DNA of 64,000 nucleotides from Actinoallomurus sp963736325. GTDB taxonomy: Bacteria; Actinomycetota; Actinomycetes; Streptosporangiales; Streptosporangiaceae. The notes below the pieces were generated by a model that saw only the letters and a list, made by a program, of their open reading frames with translations, was not told the DNA's origin and made no database searches. The position numbers and the translations under genes are program-made. Below are positions 42,101 through 63,943 of this stretch, piece by piece (positions within the stretch are counted from its first letter, which is position 1; the number at the start of each line of letters is the position of its first letter). The stretch spans positions 496,001 to 560,000 of the forward strand of contig CAVTOG010000011.1 of assembly GCA_963736325.1 (NCBI GenBank), given 5' to 3'.

Positions 42101-45100
42101 ACCGCGAGAGCGTCCAGGAACGTGTTCGCGGCGGCGTAGTTGCCCTGACCCGCGCTGCCCATCACACCGGACACCGACGAGAACATCACGAACATCGAAA
42201 GGTCGAGCTCAGCAGTGAGCTCGTGAAGGTTCCACGCCGCATCGACCTTCGGCCGCATCACCGAGTCGAACCGCTCCGGGGTCAACGACGAGACCACCCC
42301 GTCGTCGACGACACCGGCCGTGTGCACCACACCCACCAACGGACGGTCGACCGACCCGATGACCTCCGCCAGCGCCTTCCGGTCGGCCACGTCACACGCC
42401 GCCACCCGAACCGCCGCGCCCAAGCCCTCCAGGTCCGCGACCAGCTCACCCATCCCAGGAGCCTGAACACCACGACGGCTCACCAACAACAAACTCCGCA
42501 CACCACGCTCAGCGACCAGATGACGGGCCACCAACCCGCCCAGCGCACCCGAAGCACCGGTGACCAGCACCGTTCCCCCAGGCGCGAGGGTCTGCGGGAT
42601 CGACAGAACCACCTTGCCGACGTTGCGTCCCTGGCTCAGATACCGGAACGCTTCCGGAGCTCGGCGCACGTCCCATGTCACCAGCGGTAGCGGACCAAGA
42701 GCCCCCTTCTCGAAGAGCGCGCCCAGAGCCTCGAACATCTCTTGGATCCGGTCTGAGCCGGCCTCCATCACGTCGAAGGCCTGATAGCGCACACCAGGAT
42801 GAGCGGCGGCGACCTGAGCGGCATCGCGGATGTCGGTCTTGCCCATCTCCACGAAGCGCCCGCCGCGCGGCAGGAGCCGCAGCGACGCGTCCACGAACTC
42901 GCGGGCCAGCGAGTCCAGCACGACGTCCACGCCTCGGTCATCGGTCGCCTTCATGAAGGCCGCTTCGAAGTCCAGCGTCCTCGACGAGGCGATATGTGCA
43001 TCGTCCAGACCCCAAGCGCGCAGCGTGTCCCACTTACCGGCGCTCGCGGTCCCGTACACCTCAGCGCCCAGGTGACGGGCCAGTTGGACGGCCGCGATCC
43101 CCACCCCGCCGGCCGCGGCGTGGATCAGCACCGACTCGCCCGACTGCAGGTCCGCGAGGTCGACCAGCGCGTAGTACGCCGTCAGGTACACCACCGGCAC
43201 GGTCGCGGCCTCGGCGAACGACCAGCCGGCCGGGATCCGGGTCATCAGCCGCTGGTCGGCGACCGCCACCGGCCCGAACGCGCCGGTGAACATCCCCATC
43301 ACCCGGTCGCCCGCGACCAGGCCGGTCACACCCGGACCGACCTCCAGCACCACACCCGCGCCTTCCAGGCCGAGCAGTCCCGCGTTGCCCGGATACATCC
43401 CCAGGACGTTGAGCGCGTCACGGAAATTCATTCCCGCCGCGCGCAACCCGACCCGGACCTCACCCGCTTCGAGGGGCCCGGACACGTCGGTACGCTCGAT
43501 GAAACGCAGCTCGTCCAGCGTCCCCTTGACCGGGGTGTCCAGGCGCCACTGTGCCGCACCGGGCGGAACCACCAACGCCGACCCCGGCGTCCGCGCGATC
43601 CGCGGAACACGCAACTCCCCACCACGGACGGCGAACTCGGACTCTCCCGACTCCACCCCGGCAGCGACCAACCGGCCGCACCCCGCCGGCACGTCGACGT
43701 CGGCCAGCACGAACCGGCCCGGGTTCTCCACTCCCGCGGTCCGCAGCAGACCCCAGATCGGGGCCTGCGCGAGGTCGACCTTGTCATCGGCCGGGTCGCC
43801 CGCCGCCACCGCGCGGGACGTGAGGACGACCAGCCGGGCATCGGCGAATCGGTCCTCCTCCAGCCAGCGTTGAACCAGCCCAAGGGCCCGGTGCGCCGCA
43901 CGCCTGGCCGCCTCGGCCACATCCCCCGCGCTACCGTCGGGGAGACAGGCGACCACCACGTTGTCCGGTACGACCGCGCCATCGAAGGCGTCCAGATCCG
44001 GGTGGACGGCAACCGGCCCGTCGAATCCGAAGCCGAGGTCGGCGCCGAGAACGGCCCACGTTCCGGCGTTCGCCGGTTCGGGCACGGGCACCGGCGCCCA
44101 TTCCATTCCGAACAAGGAGTCGTGCAGGCTCGGACCGCTGAGCCGCCCGGCCGGGAGCGCTCGCAGCACGAGCGAACCCACCGATGCGACGGGACTGCCA
44201 GTCGCATCGGCCAGTTGCAGCGACACCGTGTTGTCCGCGGTCTCTTCCAGACGCACCCGCAACCCGGTCGCGCCCACCGCATGCAGCACAACGCCCGACC
44301 ACGCGAACGGCAACGTCGGCTCGGCCGCGACACGCCCCAAACCCAGACCATGCAGCGCGGCGTCAAGCAACGCCGGATGCAACCCGAACCCATCCGCCGA
44401 CGTCCCCTCAGGCAGCGCGACCTCGGCGAACACCTCACCACCACGACGCCACGCCGCGCGTACGCCCTGGAAGACCGGCCCGTACTCCAGACCCGCAGCG
44501 CTCAGCTCCGGGTAGAACCCGTCGAGGTCGAACGCCTCGGCACCGGCCGGCGGCCACTGCGTCAGGTCGAACGATGGCGACGCCGCGGCAGGCGCCAGCA
44601 CGCCTTCGGCATGCTTGGCCCACGGCTCACCCGTCTGCCCGGTGCGGGAACGGACGACCACCGGCCGACGGCCTCGCTCGTCGGCCTCCTCGACGACCAC
44701 CTGCACCTGAACCGCGTCACGCTCGACAAGTACGAGCGGCGCCTCCAGGACGAGTTCTTCCAGGTGACCGGCGCCGATCTCGTCTCCGGCTCGGATGGCC
44801 ATCTCGACGAACGCCGTCCCCGGTAGGAGCACGACGCCGTTCACCACGTGATCGGCGAGCCAAGGGTGGGAGCGGAGGGACAGGCGTCCCGTCACCATCA
44901 CACCGTCGGAGTCCGGCAACGCCACGGCAGCGCCCAGCAACGGGTGATCGACCGCCACCAGCCCCAGCCCGGCCGCGTCTCCCGCATCTGTTCCCGCGTC
45001 CAGCCAGTAGCGCTGGTGCTCGAAGGCGTAGGTAGGGAGGTCGACCCGGTGGCCACCACGGCCGGCGAAGAACGCCGCCCAATCGACCTCATGGCCACGC

Positions 45101-48100
45101 GCGTGGATACGAGCCAACGCCGACACGGCGGTGTGCTCCTCGTCGCGGTCGCGGCGCAACAACGCCACCAGACCAACGTCCTCACCCACGGTGTCGCCGG
45201 CCATCGCGGTCAACGCACCATCCGGGCCTGCCTCCACGAAGAGCCCGACGCCTTCGCCGCGCAAGGTCTCCACAACATCGCCGAACCGGACCGCTTCGCG
45301 GACCTGACGCACCCAGTAGCCCGGGTCGGTCAACTCACTCGTTGCCAGGCGACCCGTGACCCCCGACACCACCTCGATCACCGGCTCGGCGTACGACACC
45401 GACCCGGCGACGGCGGCGAACTCGGCCAGCATCGGCTCCACCAGCGACGAGTGGAACGCATGCGAGACCCGCAAACGCCGAACCCGCACACCACGCCCCT
45501 CGAACTCCGCCACCACAGCAGCCACCACGGCCTCCGGACCAGAGACCACCACCTGCGACGGCCCGTTCACCGCCGCTACATCCACCCCATCCAGCAAGGG
45601 ACGGACCACGTCCTCGGTAGCGCCGATCGCAGCCATCGCACCACCCGCAGGCAGCGCCTGCATCAACCGGCCACGAGCCGCCACCAGAACAGCGGCATCC
45701 GAGAGAGACCACACCCCCGCCACGTGAGCGGCAGCGAGCTCACCGATGGAATGACCCGCCACGAAATCCGGCGCTATCCCCCACGACTCCACGAGACGGA
45801 ACAACGCCACCTCAACAGCGAACAACGCCGTCTGCGTATACGCCGTCTGATCGAGCAGATCCGCGTCACTGGAAATGACGTCACGGATCGGACGGTCCAT
45901 GTGCTCGTCCAGCACCGCGCACACCGCGTCGAAGGCTGAAGCGAAGACCGGGAAAGCCTCGTACAGGCCACGGCCCATCCCGAGGCGCTGCGCACCCTGA
46001 CCGGTGAACAACACCGCCAGCTTCCCACCGGTGCTGTTCTCGCCACCGACCGAGCTCAACCCGGCCAGGAGCTCCTCCCGCGTCGCCCCCGCCACAACGG
46101 CCCGATACGACAGATGCGCCCGCGACGTCGCCAATGAGAACCCGATATCCACCGGGTCCAGGTCAGGACGGCCCGCGACGAAGTCCCGCAACCGGGCCAC
46201 CTGACCCGCCAACGCCTCGGCCGACCGCGCCGACACCACCCACGGCACCACGGAGCCGGTTCCGGGCTCTGCGGCTGCGGGGACGGGCTCGGGTGCGGGA
46301 GCCTCCTCCAGGATCACGTGGGCGTTGGTTCCGCTGATCCCGAATGAGGACACTCCGGCCCGGCGCGGCTTACCCTCAGGCAGCCACGGTCGCTTCTCGG
46401 CCAGCACCTCTACTTCGCCCGCGGACCAGTCCACATGCGAGGACGGCGCGTCGACGTGCAGCGACTTCGGCATCGTCCCATGCCGCATCGCCTGCACCAT
46501 CTTGATCACACCCGCCACCCCAGCAGCAGCCTGAGCATGACCGATGTTCGACTTCACCGACCCAACCCACAACGGACCGGCATCACGATCCTGCCCGTAC
46601 GTGGCGAGCAACGCTTGGGCCTCGATCGGATCACCCAGCGTCGTACCAGTGCCATGCGCCTCGACCACATCCACATCCGCAGCCGACAACCCCGCACTCG
46701 CCAACGCCTGACGAATCACCCGCTGCTGCGACGGACCGTTCGGCGCCGTCAAGCCGTTCGACGCGCCGTCCTGGTTGACCGCGGTCCCGCGTACGAAGGC
46801 GAGGACCTGGTGACCGTTGCGCCGTGCGTCGGACAGACGCTCCACCACGAGCATCCCGACGCCCTCAGACCAACCGGTCCCGTCGGCCGCGTCCGCGAAG
46901 GACTTGCACCGCCCGTCACCTGCCAGCCCGCCCTGGCGAATGAAGTCGACGAACGTATCCGGGGTAGCCATCACCGTGACGCCACCGACCAACGCCAGCG
47001 AACACTCACCCGACCGCAACGCCTGCCCCGCCCAATGCAACGCCACCAACGACGACGAACACGCCGTGTCCACCGACACCGCCGGGCCCTCAAAACCGAA
47101 CGTGTAAGAAACACGCCCCGAAGCGATACTCCCCAGACTTCCGTTGCCCAGGAAACCCGCCAGGTCCTCGGGAACGACACGCACCCGAGACCCGTAGTCG
47201 TGGTACATCACACCGGCGAACACACCGGTATCGCTGCCCCGCAACCCCACCGGGTCGATCCCGGCACTCTCCAACGCCTCCCACGACGCCTCCAGCAACA
47301 ACCGCTGCTGAGGATCCATCGCCACCGCCTCACGCGGTGAGATGCCGAAGAAAGCAGGGTCGAAATCGGCCGCGTCGTAAAGGAAACCGCCCTCACCGAC
47401 GAATCCCGGATCGAACAACCCCTCGTCCCAGCCCCGATCGGCAGGAAACGCCGAAACACCATCCCCACCGCGCTCCACCAGGTCCCACAGCTCTGACGGG
47501 GACGTCACGCCGCCGGGGAACCGGCAACTCATCCCCACGATCACCATGGGGTCGTCCGAGACGGCGACCGGCCGCACCACGGCGGCCTGCCGGGCCTCCT
47601 CGCCCAGCAGCCGGCCGCGCAGATACCGGGCGATCGACTTCGGGTTGGGATGGTCGAACGTGAGGGTCGCGGGCAGCCGCAGGCCTGTCGCCGTGTTCAG
47701 CCGGTTGCGGAATTCGACGGCGGACAGCGAGTCGAAGCCGATCGAGCTGAAAGCCGTCTCGGCGTCGATCGCCTCCGAGCCGGTGTGGCCCAGGACCGCC
47801 GCCGCGTTGGACCGTACGACGTCGAGCAGCACCTCGTCGCGGCGTGCCTCCGGAAGCGACTCCAGGCTGTGGCGCAGCGATGCGTCGCCGGCCGCGGCCT
47901 GCGTACGCCGGAGCGGTTGCCGTATGAGGGCTCGCAGCATCGGCCGTACCTCGGTGCCCGAGGCGGCGCGGAGCGCTGCGAGATCCATGCGGATCGGCAG
48001 CAGGACCGGCTCCTCCAGTTCGAGGGCCAGGTCGAGCAGGGACAGTCCTTGGTCCGCGGTGAGCGCGAGGACTCCCTGGCGCGCCATCCGCTCGATGTCC

Positions 48101-51100
48101 GCTTCGGTGAGGCGTCCGGCCATTCCGGCCTGTTCGGCCCAGAGTCCCCAGCCGAGGGCCACGGCGGGGAGCCCCTGCGAACGCCGGTGACATGCCAGGG
48201 CTTCGAGGAAGGCGTTCGCGGCGGCGTAGTTGGCCTGGCCGGATCCGTCGAGTGTCGCGGACGCGGAGGAGAAGAGGACGAACTCCGCGAGGTCGGGCAT
48301 CTCGGCGGTCAGCTCGTGCAGGTTCCACGCGGCGTCGACCTTGGGACGGAACACGCTGTCGACCCGCTCGGGGGTGAGCGAGTTGACCAGCCCGTCGTCC
48401 ACGATCCCGGCCACGTGCACGACGGCGGTCAGCGGGTGATCCGACGGCACCGACGCGAGCAGTTCCGCGACCGCCGATCGGTCCGCCACGTCGCATGCGG
48501 CGATCCGTGCCGACGCGCCGCGCTCCGTGAGCGACGCGAGGAGTTCGGCCGCACCCGCCGCCTCGGCGCCCTGACGGCTCGCCAGCAGGAGATGCCTGAC
48601 GCCGCGCTCGCCGGCGAGATGCCGGGCCACCAGGCCGCCGAGGCCGCCCGTCGCGCCGGTCACCAGGACGGTTCCCTCGGGATTCCAGGCGCCGCCGGTC
48701 CGCTGGGCGTCGCCGGTGGCCCGGATGAGACGGGAGGCGAACACCCGTCCTCCCCGGACGGCCAGCTCAGGCTCGCCCGACGCGAGAGCGCGCGGAATTG
48801 CCTGAACGGCTCCGGGCTCGTCGTCCAGGTCCACCAGGACGAAACTGTCGGGGTTCTCCGCCTGCGCCGTACGGACGAGGCCCCAGACCGGCGCGTGCGC
48901 CAGGCTCACCTCGTCGCGGGCGACCGCTCTCCGGGTCACCACGATCATGCGGGCCTCGGCGAACCGGTCGTCGGCCAGCCATGCCTGGAGAAGCTCCAGT
49001 ACGCGGTTGGTCGCCGTACGGGCCGCAACGACGACGTCGGCCTGGTCGTCCGGTGCCAGCGAGACCACGACGTCGGGAACCCGGCCGGCCGGCGACGTCG
49101 CCTTGGCGAAGGACGCCAGGTCGGCATGGCGCTCGACGCCCTCGCCGATGCCCAGCTCGTCGGCGCCGAGCATCACCCAGGCGGGCGCCGCGACACGGGT
49201 CTCCGGGGCAGGCGTCCAGTCCAGGCGGAACAGTGAGTCGCGGTGCTCGCTCCGGCCGCTCAGGCGTCCGGCCGGCAGGGGCCGCAGGATCAGCGACTCG
49301 ACCGACGCGACCGGCTTTCCGGCCGGATCGGTGAGGGTCAGGGAGACGCCCTCCCGGCCGGCCGGCGCCAGCCGTGCGCGTACCGCCGATGCTCCGGTGG
49401 CGTGCAGGGCCACCCCGGTCCAGGCGAAGGGGAGCTCCACCCGGCCTTCGGGGGCGGCCGGAACCACGTCCAGTGCGTGGAACACGGCGTCGAGCAGGGC
49501 GGGGTGCAGGCCGAACGCGCCGACCTCGACACCGTCGGGTACGGCGACCTCGGCGAAGACCTCCGTGCCACGGCGCCAGGCCTTCCGCAGCCCCTGGAAC
49601 ACCGGCCCGTAGCCGTATCCGGCATCGGCGAGCCGATCGTAGAAGCCGTCGAGGGGCACCTCGACGGCGTCCTCCGGCGGCCACACCGCCGACGCCGGCG
49701 CGACGGGCAGCGGCGCCGGCGCGAGTACTCCCGTGGCGTGGCGGGTCCAGGGCTCCTCCTCGGCGGCGCCGGCGGGCTGGGAGTGCAGGACGAGCGAGCG
49801 CCGGCCGCCGTCGTCCGCGACGCCGACGCCCAGCTGGATCGAAACGGCGCCGTGCTCGGGGAGCACGAGCGGCCCTTCCATGGTCAGCTCTTCGAGCAGG
49901 CCGCAGCCGACCTGGTCGCCGGCCGTGATCGCCAGGTCGACGAAGGCCGTGCCCGGCAGCAGGACCGTGTCGGCGATGACGTGGTCGGCGAGCCAGGGAT
50001 GGGTGTCCACCGACAGCCTGCCGGTGAGCAGCAACCGGCCGTCCTCGGCGATCGTGACCCTCGATCCGAGGAGCGGGTGCCCGGGGGTGCGCAGGCCGAG
50101 ATCCTCGGGCGCGGCGGTGCCCGTGCCCTGGTTCATCCAGTAGTGCCGGTGCTGGAACGCGTAGGTGGGCAGCTCGATTCGGTGAGCGCTCTGATCCGCG
50201 TAGACGCCGTCCCAGTCCACGCCGGCGCCGGCGGCGTGGACGCGCGCGAAGGCCTCCATCAGCTGCGCCGCCTCGGGCCGATCCCGGCGCAGCACCGGCG
50301 CGAACAGCGCCTGCTCCTCGGAGTCGGCCAGGCACTCCTGTGCCATGGCGCTCAGGACGGCGTCCGGGCCGAGCTCGACGTAGCTCCGTACGCCGTGGGC
50401 CTCAAGCCGCCGGATCCCGTCGGAGAACCGGACGGCCTCGCGTACGTGGCGGACCCAGTACTCCGGGGTGCACACTTCGTCGGCGGTCGCCAGGTTCCCC
50501 GTCAGGTTCGACACCATCGGGATCGTTGGCGCCTCGTACGTCATCGCCTCCGCGACCCGGCGGAACTCGGTGAGCATCCCGTCCATGTGCGGGGAGTGGA
50601 AAGCGTGTGATACCTGCAGCCTGCGGGTCTTGCGGCCACGGTCGCCCCAGTGGGCGGCGATCTCCGACACGGCGGTCTCGTCGCCGGACAGCACGATCGA
50701 GGACGGGCCGTTGATCGCGGCGATGTCGACCTCGGACTCGCGTCCCGCCAGCATCGGGCGTACTTCGTCCTCTGTCGCCTCGACCGCCACCATCGCGCCG
50801 CCGCCGGGGAGCTCCTGCATGAGGGTGCCGCGCATCACGACGAGCGCGGTCGCGTCGTCCAGTGAGAGCACTCCGGCGACGTGCGCGGCGGTCAGCTCCC
50901 CGATCGAGTGGCCGGCGACGAAGTCGGGCCGGAGTCCCCAGGACTCCACCAGCCGGAACAGCGCGGTCTCGATCGCGAACAGAGCGGGCTGGGTGTAGGC
51001 GGTCTGCCCGAGCGTCTCGGGGTCGTCGAGCACCTCGGCCAGCGGACGTTCGAGATGGAGGTCGAGGTAGCCGCAGATCTCGTCGAACGCCTCGCGGAAC

Positions 51101-53100
51101 ACCGCGTACGTCTCGTAGAGCTCGCGTCCCATCCCCGGTCGCTGGCTGCCCTGCCCGGTGAACAGGAAGGCGACCTTGCCACCGGAGGAGGCCATGCCCC
51201 GGATCACGCCGGGTGCCTCATCACCGAGGGCGAGCGTCTTGAGTCCGCCGGCGAAGTCATCGGATGTCGTTCCGAGGATGACCGCCCGGTGTTCGAGGGC
51301 CGAGCGCGTGGTGCCGAGGGAGTAGCCGGTGTCGACCTGCCGTTCCACGAAGGGCATCAGCCTGCCCGCCTGCGCGGCCAGGGCATCGGCCGAGCGAGCC
51401 GAGACGGGCCAGGCCAGCGGCCCGGCGGGTACGGCGGGCGCGGAAGGCTCGGCGACCTCGGCCACCGGCCGCGGCGCCTGTTCAAGGATCACGTGTGCGT
51501 TCGTGCCGCTGATGCCGAACGAGGAGACGCCCGCTCGGCGAGGGTGGCCGGCCTCGGGCCAGTCGCGCGCCTCGGTCAGCAGCTCGACCGCCGCGGAGGA
51601 CCAGTCGACGTGCGGTGTCGGCTCCTCGAGATGCAGCGACCTGGGCAGCACTCCGTGCCGCATCGCCATGACCATCTTGATCACACCGGCGACACCGGCG
51701 GCGGCCTGGGTGTGGCCGATGTTCGACTTGATCGACCCCAGCCGGAGCGGGTGCCCGGCCTGCCGCTCCCGCCCGTAGACGCCGATCACCGCCTGCGCCT
51801 CGATGGGGTCGCCGAGCGGAGTACCGGTGCCGTGGGCCTCCACGGCGTCGACCTCGGCGGCCGTGAGCGCCGCGTCGGCGAGAGCCTGCCGGATCACCTG
51901 CTGCTGTGCCAGGCCGTTGGGGGCGGTCAGGCCATTGCTCGCGCCGTCCTGGTTGATCGCCGAGCCGCGGAGCACGGCCAGTACCTCGTGCCCGTTCCGC
52001 TGGGCGTCGGAGAGCCGCTCCAGCACGACCATGCCGACGCCCTCACCCCACCCGGTGCCATCGGCGGCGGCGGAGAACGCCTTGCACCGCCCGTCGAGGG
52101 ACAGCCCTCGCAGCCGGCTGAAGGCGACGAAGGCTCCGGGACCGGCCATCACCGAGACGCCGCCCGCCAGTGCCAGGGAGCACTCCCCGCGCAGCAGGGA
52201 CCGCGCCGCGACGTGCAGCGCCACGAGCGAGCTCGAACACGCCGTGTCGATGGTCACCGCCGGGCCCTCCAGCCCGAACGTGTAGGCGATCCGGCCCGAC
52301 ATCACGCTGGCCGCGCTGCCGGTCAGCAGGTGCCCCTCCATGCCCTCCGGCGCCTCGTGCAGCCGGGGGCCGTACTCCTGGGACTCGGCGCCCACGAACA
52401 CGCCCGTCCGGCTGCCCCTCAGCCGGGCGGGATCGATGCCTGCCCGCTCAAGGACCTCCCATGACGTCTCCAGCAGCAGCCGCTGCTGGGGGTCCATCGC
52501 CGTGGCCTCCCTGGGGGAGATCCCGAAGAAGGCCGGATCGAAGTCGCCGGCGTCGTAGAGGAAGCCACCGCGGCCGACGTAGGTCCTTCCGTGCCGGTCC
52601 GGGTCGGGATCGACGAGGGAGCCCAGGTCCCACCCACGCTCGGTCGGGAGCCCGGAGATGACGTCACGCTCGTCCACGACGAGCTGCCACAGCTCCTCCG
52701 GGGAACGCGCTCCCCCGGGGTACCGACAGCTCATCCCCACGATCGCGAGCGGCTCGTCGGCGGGTTCGGAGTGTACGACGACGTCGGCGGGCGGCTCCGT
52801 CCCGCGGAGCACGGTGAACAGGTGCCGTGCGAGCGCGACGGGCGTGGAGTGCTCGAAGACGATGGTCGTCGGAAGAGCGGTGCCGGTCGCCGCCACCAGG
52901 CGGCCGTGCAGCTCGACCGCGCCGACCGAGTCCAGGCCCAGGTCACGGAACGACCGTTCGGGGACGAGCGCGCTGGGTTCCTCACCCGTGATGGTGCGGA
53001 GGACTTCGATGGTCTTCTCCCGCACCAGCTCCGTCAGCAACCGATCGGCCTCGATGTCGGGCACCGCGTCCAACTCGAGCATGCTCTCGCGCTCCATCAT
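36180..53100 (-). CDS. PKS1, loading ACP plus three modules (1-3), with one frameshift
   Basis: It runs from ATG ATG at 53100 to its stop at 36180 and, corrected for one +1 slip at about 39697, encodes about 5,639 residues. Order: loading ACP; KS-AT-DH-KR-ACP (1); KS-AT-DH-ER-KR-ACP (2); KS-AT-DH-KR-ACP (3); a C-terminal docking tail ending in an AATAEEMFEILDNELEGL-type helix. All three KS have DTACSSS and none is a KSQ, so the chain is started by an acyl group placed on the N-terminal ACP rather than by decarboxylation. AT domains carry HAFH (malonyl). ACP serines are at 52927-52929 (loading), 47728-47730, 41641-41643 and 36531-36533. The gene begins 35 bp after the oxidoreductase, in one operon with NRPS1. 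Its docking tail pairs by type with the PKS2 N-terminus. Confidence 0.93.
36183..41469 (-). other. PKS1 module 3: KS-AT(malonyl)-DH-KR-ACP plus C-terminal docking tail, AT split by frameshift
   Basis: KS starts near 41469. The AT is read in one frame to about 39697 and in the next frame from GHSIGE onward. DH has HVVAGTVLLP. KR has TGATGALG and LDD. The ACP has GLDSLASLEL with Ser at 36531-36533. The docking tail is about 36183-36425. Predicted outcome: a double bond that starts the triene of modules 3-5. Confidence 0.83.
39697..39697 (-). other. +1 frameshift in the AT domain of PKS1 module 3
   Basis: The plus strand reads GACTCCAACGAGACGGAAC where other modules read GACTCCAACAGACGGAAC or GACTCCACGAGACGGAAC. 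The window version has the left half of one variant and the right half of the other, one base too long. The frame loss falls at the ESWG segment just before GHSIGE. Dropping one base restores the whole AT. An assembly error between repeats is most likely. Confidence 0.85.
41535..47556 (-). other. PKS1 module 2: KS-AT(malonyl)-DH-ER-KR-ACP
   Basis: Fully reducing module. AT has GHSIGE and HAFH; DH has HVVNGVVLLP; ER (about 42597-43580) has AAGGVGIAAVQLA; KR has TGASGALG and VDD; ACP Ser at 41641-41643. Predicted outcome: a saturated two-carbon unit. Large parts match PKS2 modules 4 and 6 at nucleotide level, for example the AT region around 45.1-45.7 kb against 29.3-29.87 kb. Confidence 0.88.
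47620..52755 (-). other. PKS1 module 1: KS-AT(malonyl)-DH-KR-ACP
   Basis: The first extension module. KS has TIDTACSSSL; AT has GHSIGE and HAFHSPHM (malonyl); DH has HVIADTVLLP, so the usual Gly of HxxxGxxxxP is Asp; KR has TGATGGLG, VDD and GQANYAAAN; ACP has GFDSLSAVEF with Ser at 47728-47730. It is clearly more divergent than modules 2-6, as expected for a module that must accept an unusual starter. Predicted outcome: a double bond next to the starter residue, if the DH is active. Confidence 0.88.
52790..53060 (-). other. N-terminal loading ACP of PKS1
   Basis: An acyl carrier domain with GLDSVGAVELHG, Ser at 52927-52929 (residue 58), ahead of the first KS and with no AT or KSQ before it. 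This arrangement is known from PKSs whose amino-acyl starter is delivered by a VinK-type acyltransferase, and such an enzyme is encoded at 35157-36113. Confidence 0.85.
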
Positions 53101-53135
53101 CCAGGTCTTCTCATCAAGATCGGAAGCCGCCTTAT

Positions 53136-54332
53136 TCAGACCGTCGCAGTCGGCAGCATGTCGACCACTTCGGGTGTGAAGAATTCAGATTTGTCAATGA
53201 CTCCGGCGACCATCGCGAAATACCGGTGGGACAGCTCCGGCGTTCGGGCGATGGCGCGCAACAGCGCCACGCGGGAGTCGGTGAGCCGCAGCTTCGCCAG
53301 ATCCAGCGCCGCTTGGTAGGGCTCGCTGAGGACGTCGTAGGACTCCTTCGCGTAGCCGGACAGGCGGGTGTCGACGCCGGACGTGTCGTCGAGATCCTGG
53401 CCCGCCAGCGCGTCGGAGATGAGCTGGGACTGCGTGAGCGCGTTGGTGATGCCCCGTGCGGTGATCGAGTCGAGATGGTGCCCGGCGTCACCGATCAGCG
53501 CCCACCCAGGGCCGTACGGACAGCGGAAGAAGTTCCGCTGGTTGCCGGTTCCTATCAGGCGCTCGACCTGCTCGGCGTCGGCCACCTGCTCGTGCAGGTC
53601 CGGCGCGTTCTGCTTGATCGTTTCCAGGTGCGCGGCGAGAGGGTCCTGCCGGATGCTCGCGAACCGGTCCTGCGGGAAATAGGTGGCCACGATGGTCACG
53701 CCGTCGTTGGTGGGGATGCGCGCGATCCAGCTGTCGGGGCGCTCGTGATAGCCGAACCCGGTCTGGATTCCCTGCCAGCAGCTGTAGTAGACGCAGCTGG
53801 CCAGCTGGTCTTCCGTACGGATCGGGGCGTCCACCAGCGCCGCGAGCCGCGATCCCAGGCCGTCCGCGCCGATCACCAGTCTCGCCTCCACGGACTCGAG
53901 GCCGCCCGCGGTCTGCACCTGCACACCGACGACCCGGTCGCCGCGCCGGATCACCTCGCGCAGGCTGGTCCGATCACGAAACTCGGCGCCGGCCTCGACG
54001 GCGGCCCGTACCAGCACCTCGTCGAGAATCCGGCGGCGTGGCGCGTACGCGACGGTGGAGTAGAGGGTGGGTGGTGTGGGCGCGGTCAGCCGCAGGCCCG
54101 CCACGTCGTAGCTGACCGTGTCCAGCGGCGGGCATCCCGAGGCCACGACGGCGTCGAGCACTCCCCACCGGGCGAGCAGCGCCACACCGGGTGGGTGGAT
54201 GTAGAGGGTGGACATGATGTCCGAAGGGAATTCCATTCGGTCGATCAGCAGCACCCGGCGCCCCTGCCGGGCCAGCAGCAACGCTGCCGAAGCACCGGCA
54301 CACCGCGCACCGACTATAACGACGTCATACAT
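53136..54332 (-). CDS. FAD-dependent oxidoreductase (group A flavin monooxygenase-like)
   Basis: A 398-residue flavoprotein starting ATG 54332, 40 bp after NRPS1 and 35 bp before PKS1, so almost certainly in one operon with both. It has the FAD-binding VIVGARCAGASAALLLA at the N-terminus, the GADG motif in the middle (LVIGADGLGSRL), and the second FAD-ribityl motif GDAGHHLDSITARGITNAL near residue 280. This layout fits single-component flavin hydroxylases and related reductases, cytosolic, using NAD(P)H and FAD. A tailoring hydroxylation or dehydrogenation on a carrier-bound amino acid or on the finished chain is the likely role. The substrate is not evident. Confidence 0.9.
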   Translation of the reverse strand: MYDVVIVGARCAGASAALLLARQGRRVLLIDRMEFPSDIMSTLYIHPPGVALLARWGVLDAVVASGCPPLDTVSYDVAGLRLTAPTPPTLYSTVAYAPRRRILDEVLVRAAVEAGAEFRDRTSLREVIRRGDRVVGVQVQTAGGLESVEARLVIGADGLGSRLAALVDAPIRTEDQLASCVYYSCWQGIQTGFGYHERPDSWIARIPTNDGVTIVATYFPQDRFASIRQDPLAAHLETIKQNAPDLHEQVADAEQVERLIGTGNQRNFFRCPYGPGWALIGDAGHHLDSITARGITNALTQSQLISDALAGQDLDDTSGVDTRLSGYAKESYDVLSEPYQAALDLAKLRLTDSRVALLRAIARTPELSHRYFAMVAGVIDKSEFFTPEVVDMLPTATV

Positions 54333-54372
54333 TTCGCGCCGACTTTCGCGTAGTCGAGGACCGAACCATTTC

Positions 54373-63594
<9,222 letters not shown>

Positions 63595-63601
63595 GACAAA
63601 G

Positions 63602-63605
63602 CTCC
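63602..63605 (-). promoter_or_regulatory. Ribosome binding site GGAG of NRPS1
   Basis: GGAG, then 7 nt, then GTG at 63594; a second GGAG lies just upstream. It supports a genuine start inside what is left of the condensation domain, so the truncation is not an artefact of start choice. Confidence 0.65.
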
Positions 63606-63845
63606 ACTCCGGGTTGCACCGTCTTATCGGGAAACTTCACAGTCGGGCGATGTGGAACGACGCTCGCCGGCCGCCACCGGGGACGCGGTTCGCCGTCGGC
63701 GTATGGCCTCGCCGGGGTTGTCTCCTGCCACAGCAGCCTGGCATCGAACCCTCCAACTCACACCGGCTGAACAGCTACGACGACACCGCTTCAATTCAAC
63801 GAGGAGATCGGAGCGGCCGATATACGCCGTCGACCCCGGAATCGG

Positions 63846-63876
63846 CGGCCGAGTGCGGATCTTCCGCACTCGGCCG
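63846..63876 (-). terminator. Hairpin with 14-bp perfect stem, 3-nt loop
   Basis: Arms 63846-63859 and 63863-63876, loop TCT (AGA on the minus strand). It could terminate a gene lying beyond 64000, or form in the NRPS1 leader 252 bp before its start. It shares its inner 17 bp and loop with the hairpin at 4668-4696. Confidence 0.65.
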
Positions 63877-63943
63877 ACAAGGCCGGTCCGCACGGGGTGT
63901 CGACCTCGGTTTCACCGCGTCCTTCTGAGTACGTGATCTGAGA

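Noticed and set aside
52440..52755. KSQ-type decarboxylating start in PKS1
   Set aside because: The first KS has the normal active-site Cys and is preceded by an ACP alone, so loading is by acyl transfer.
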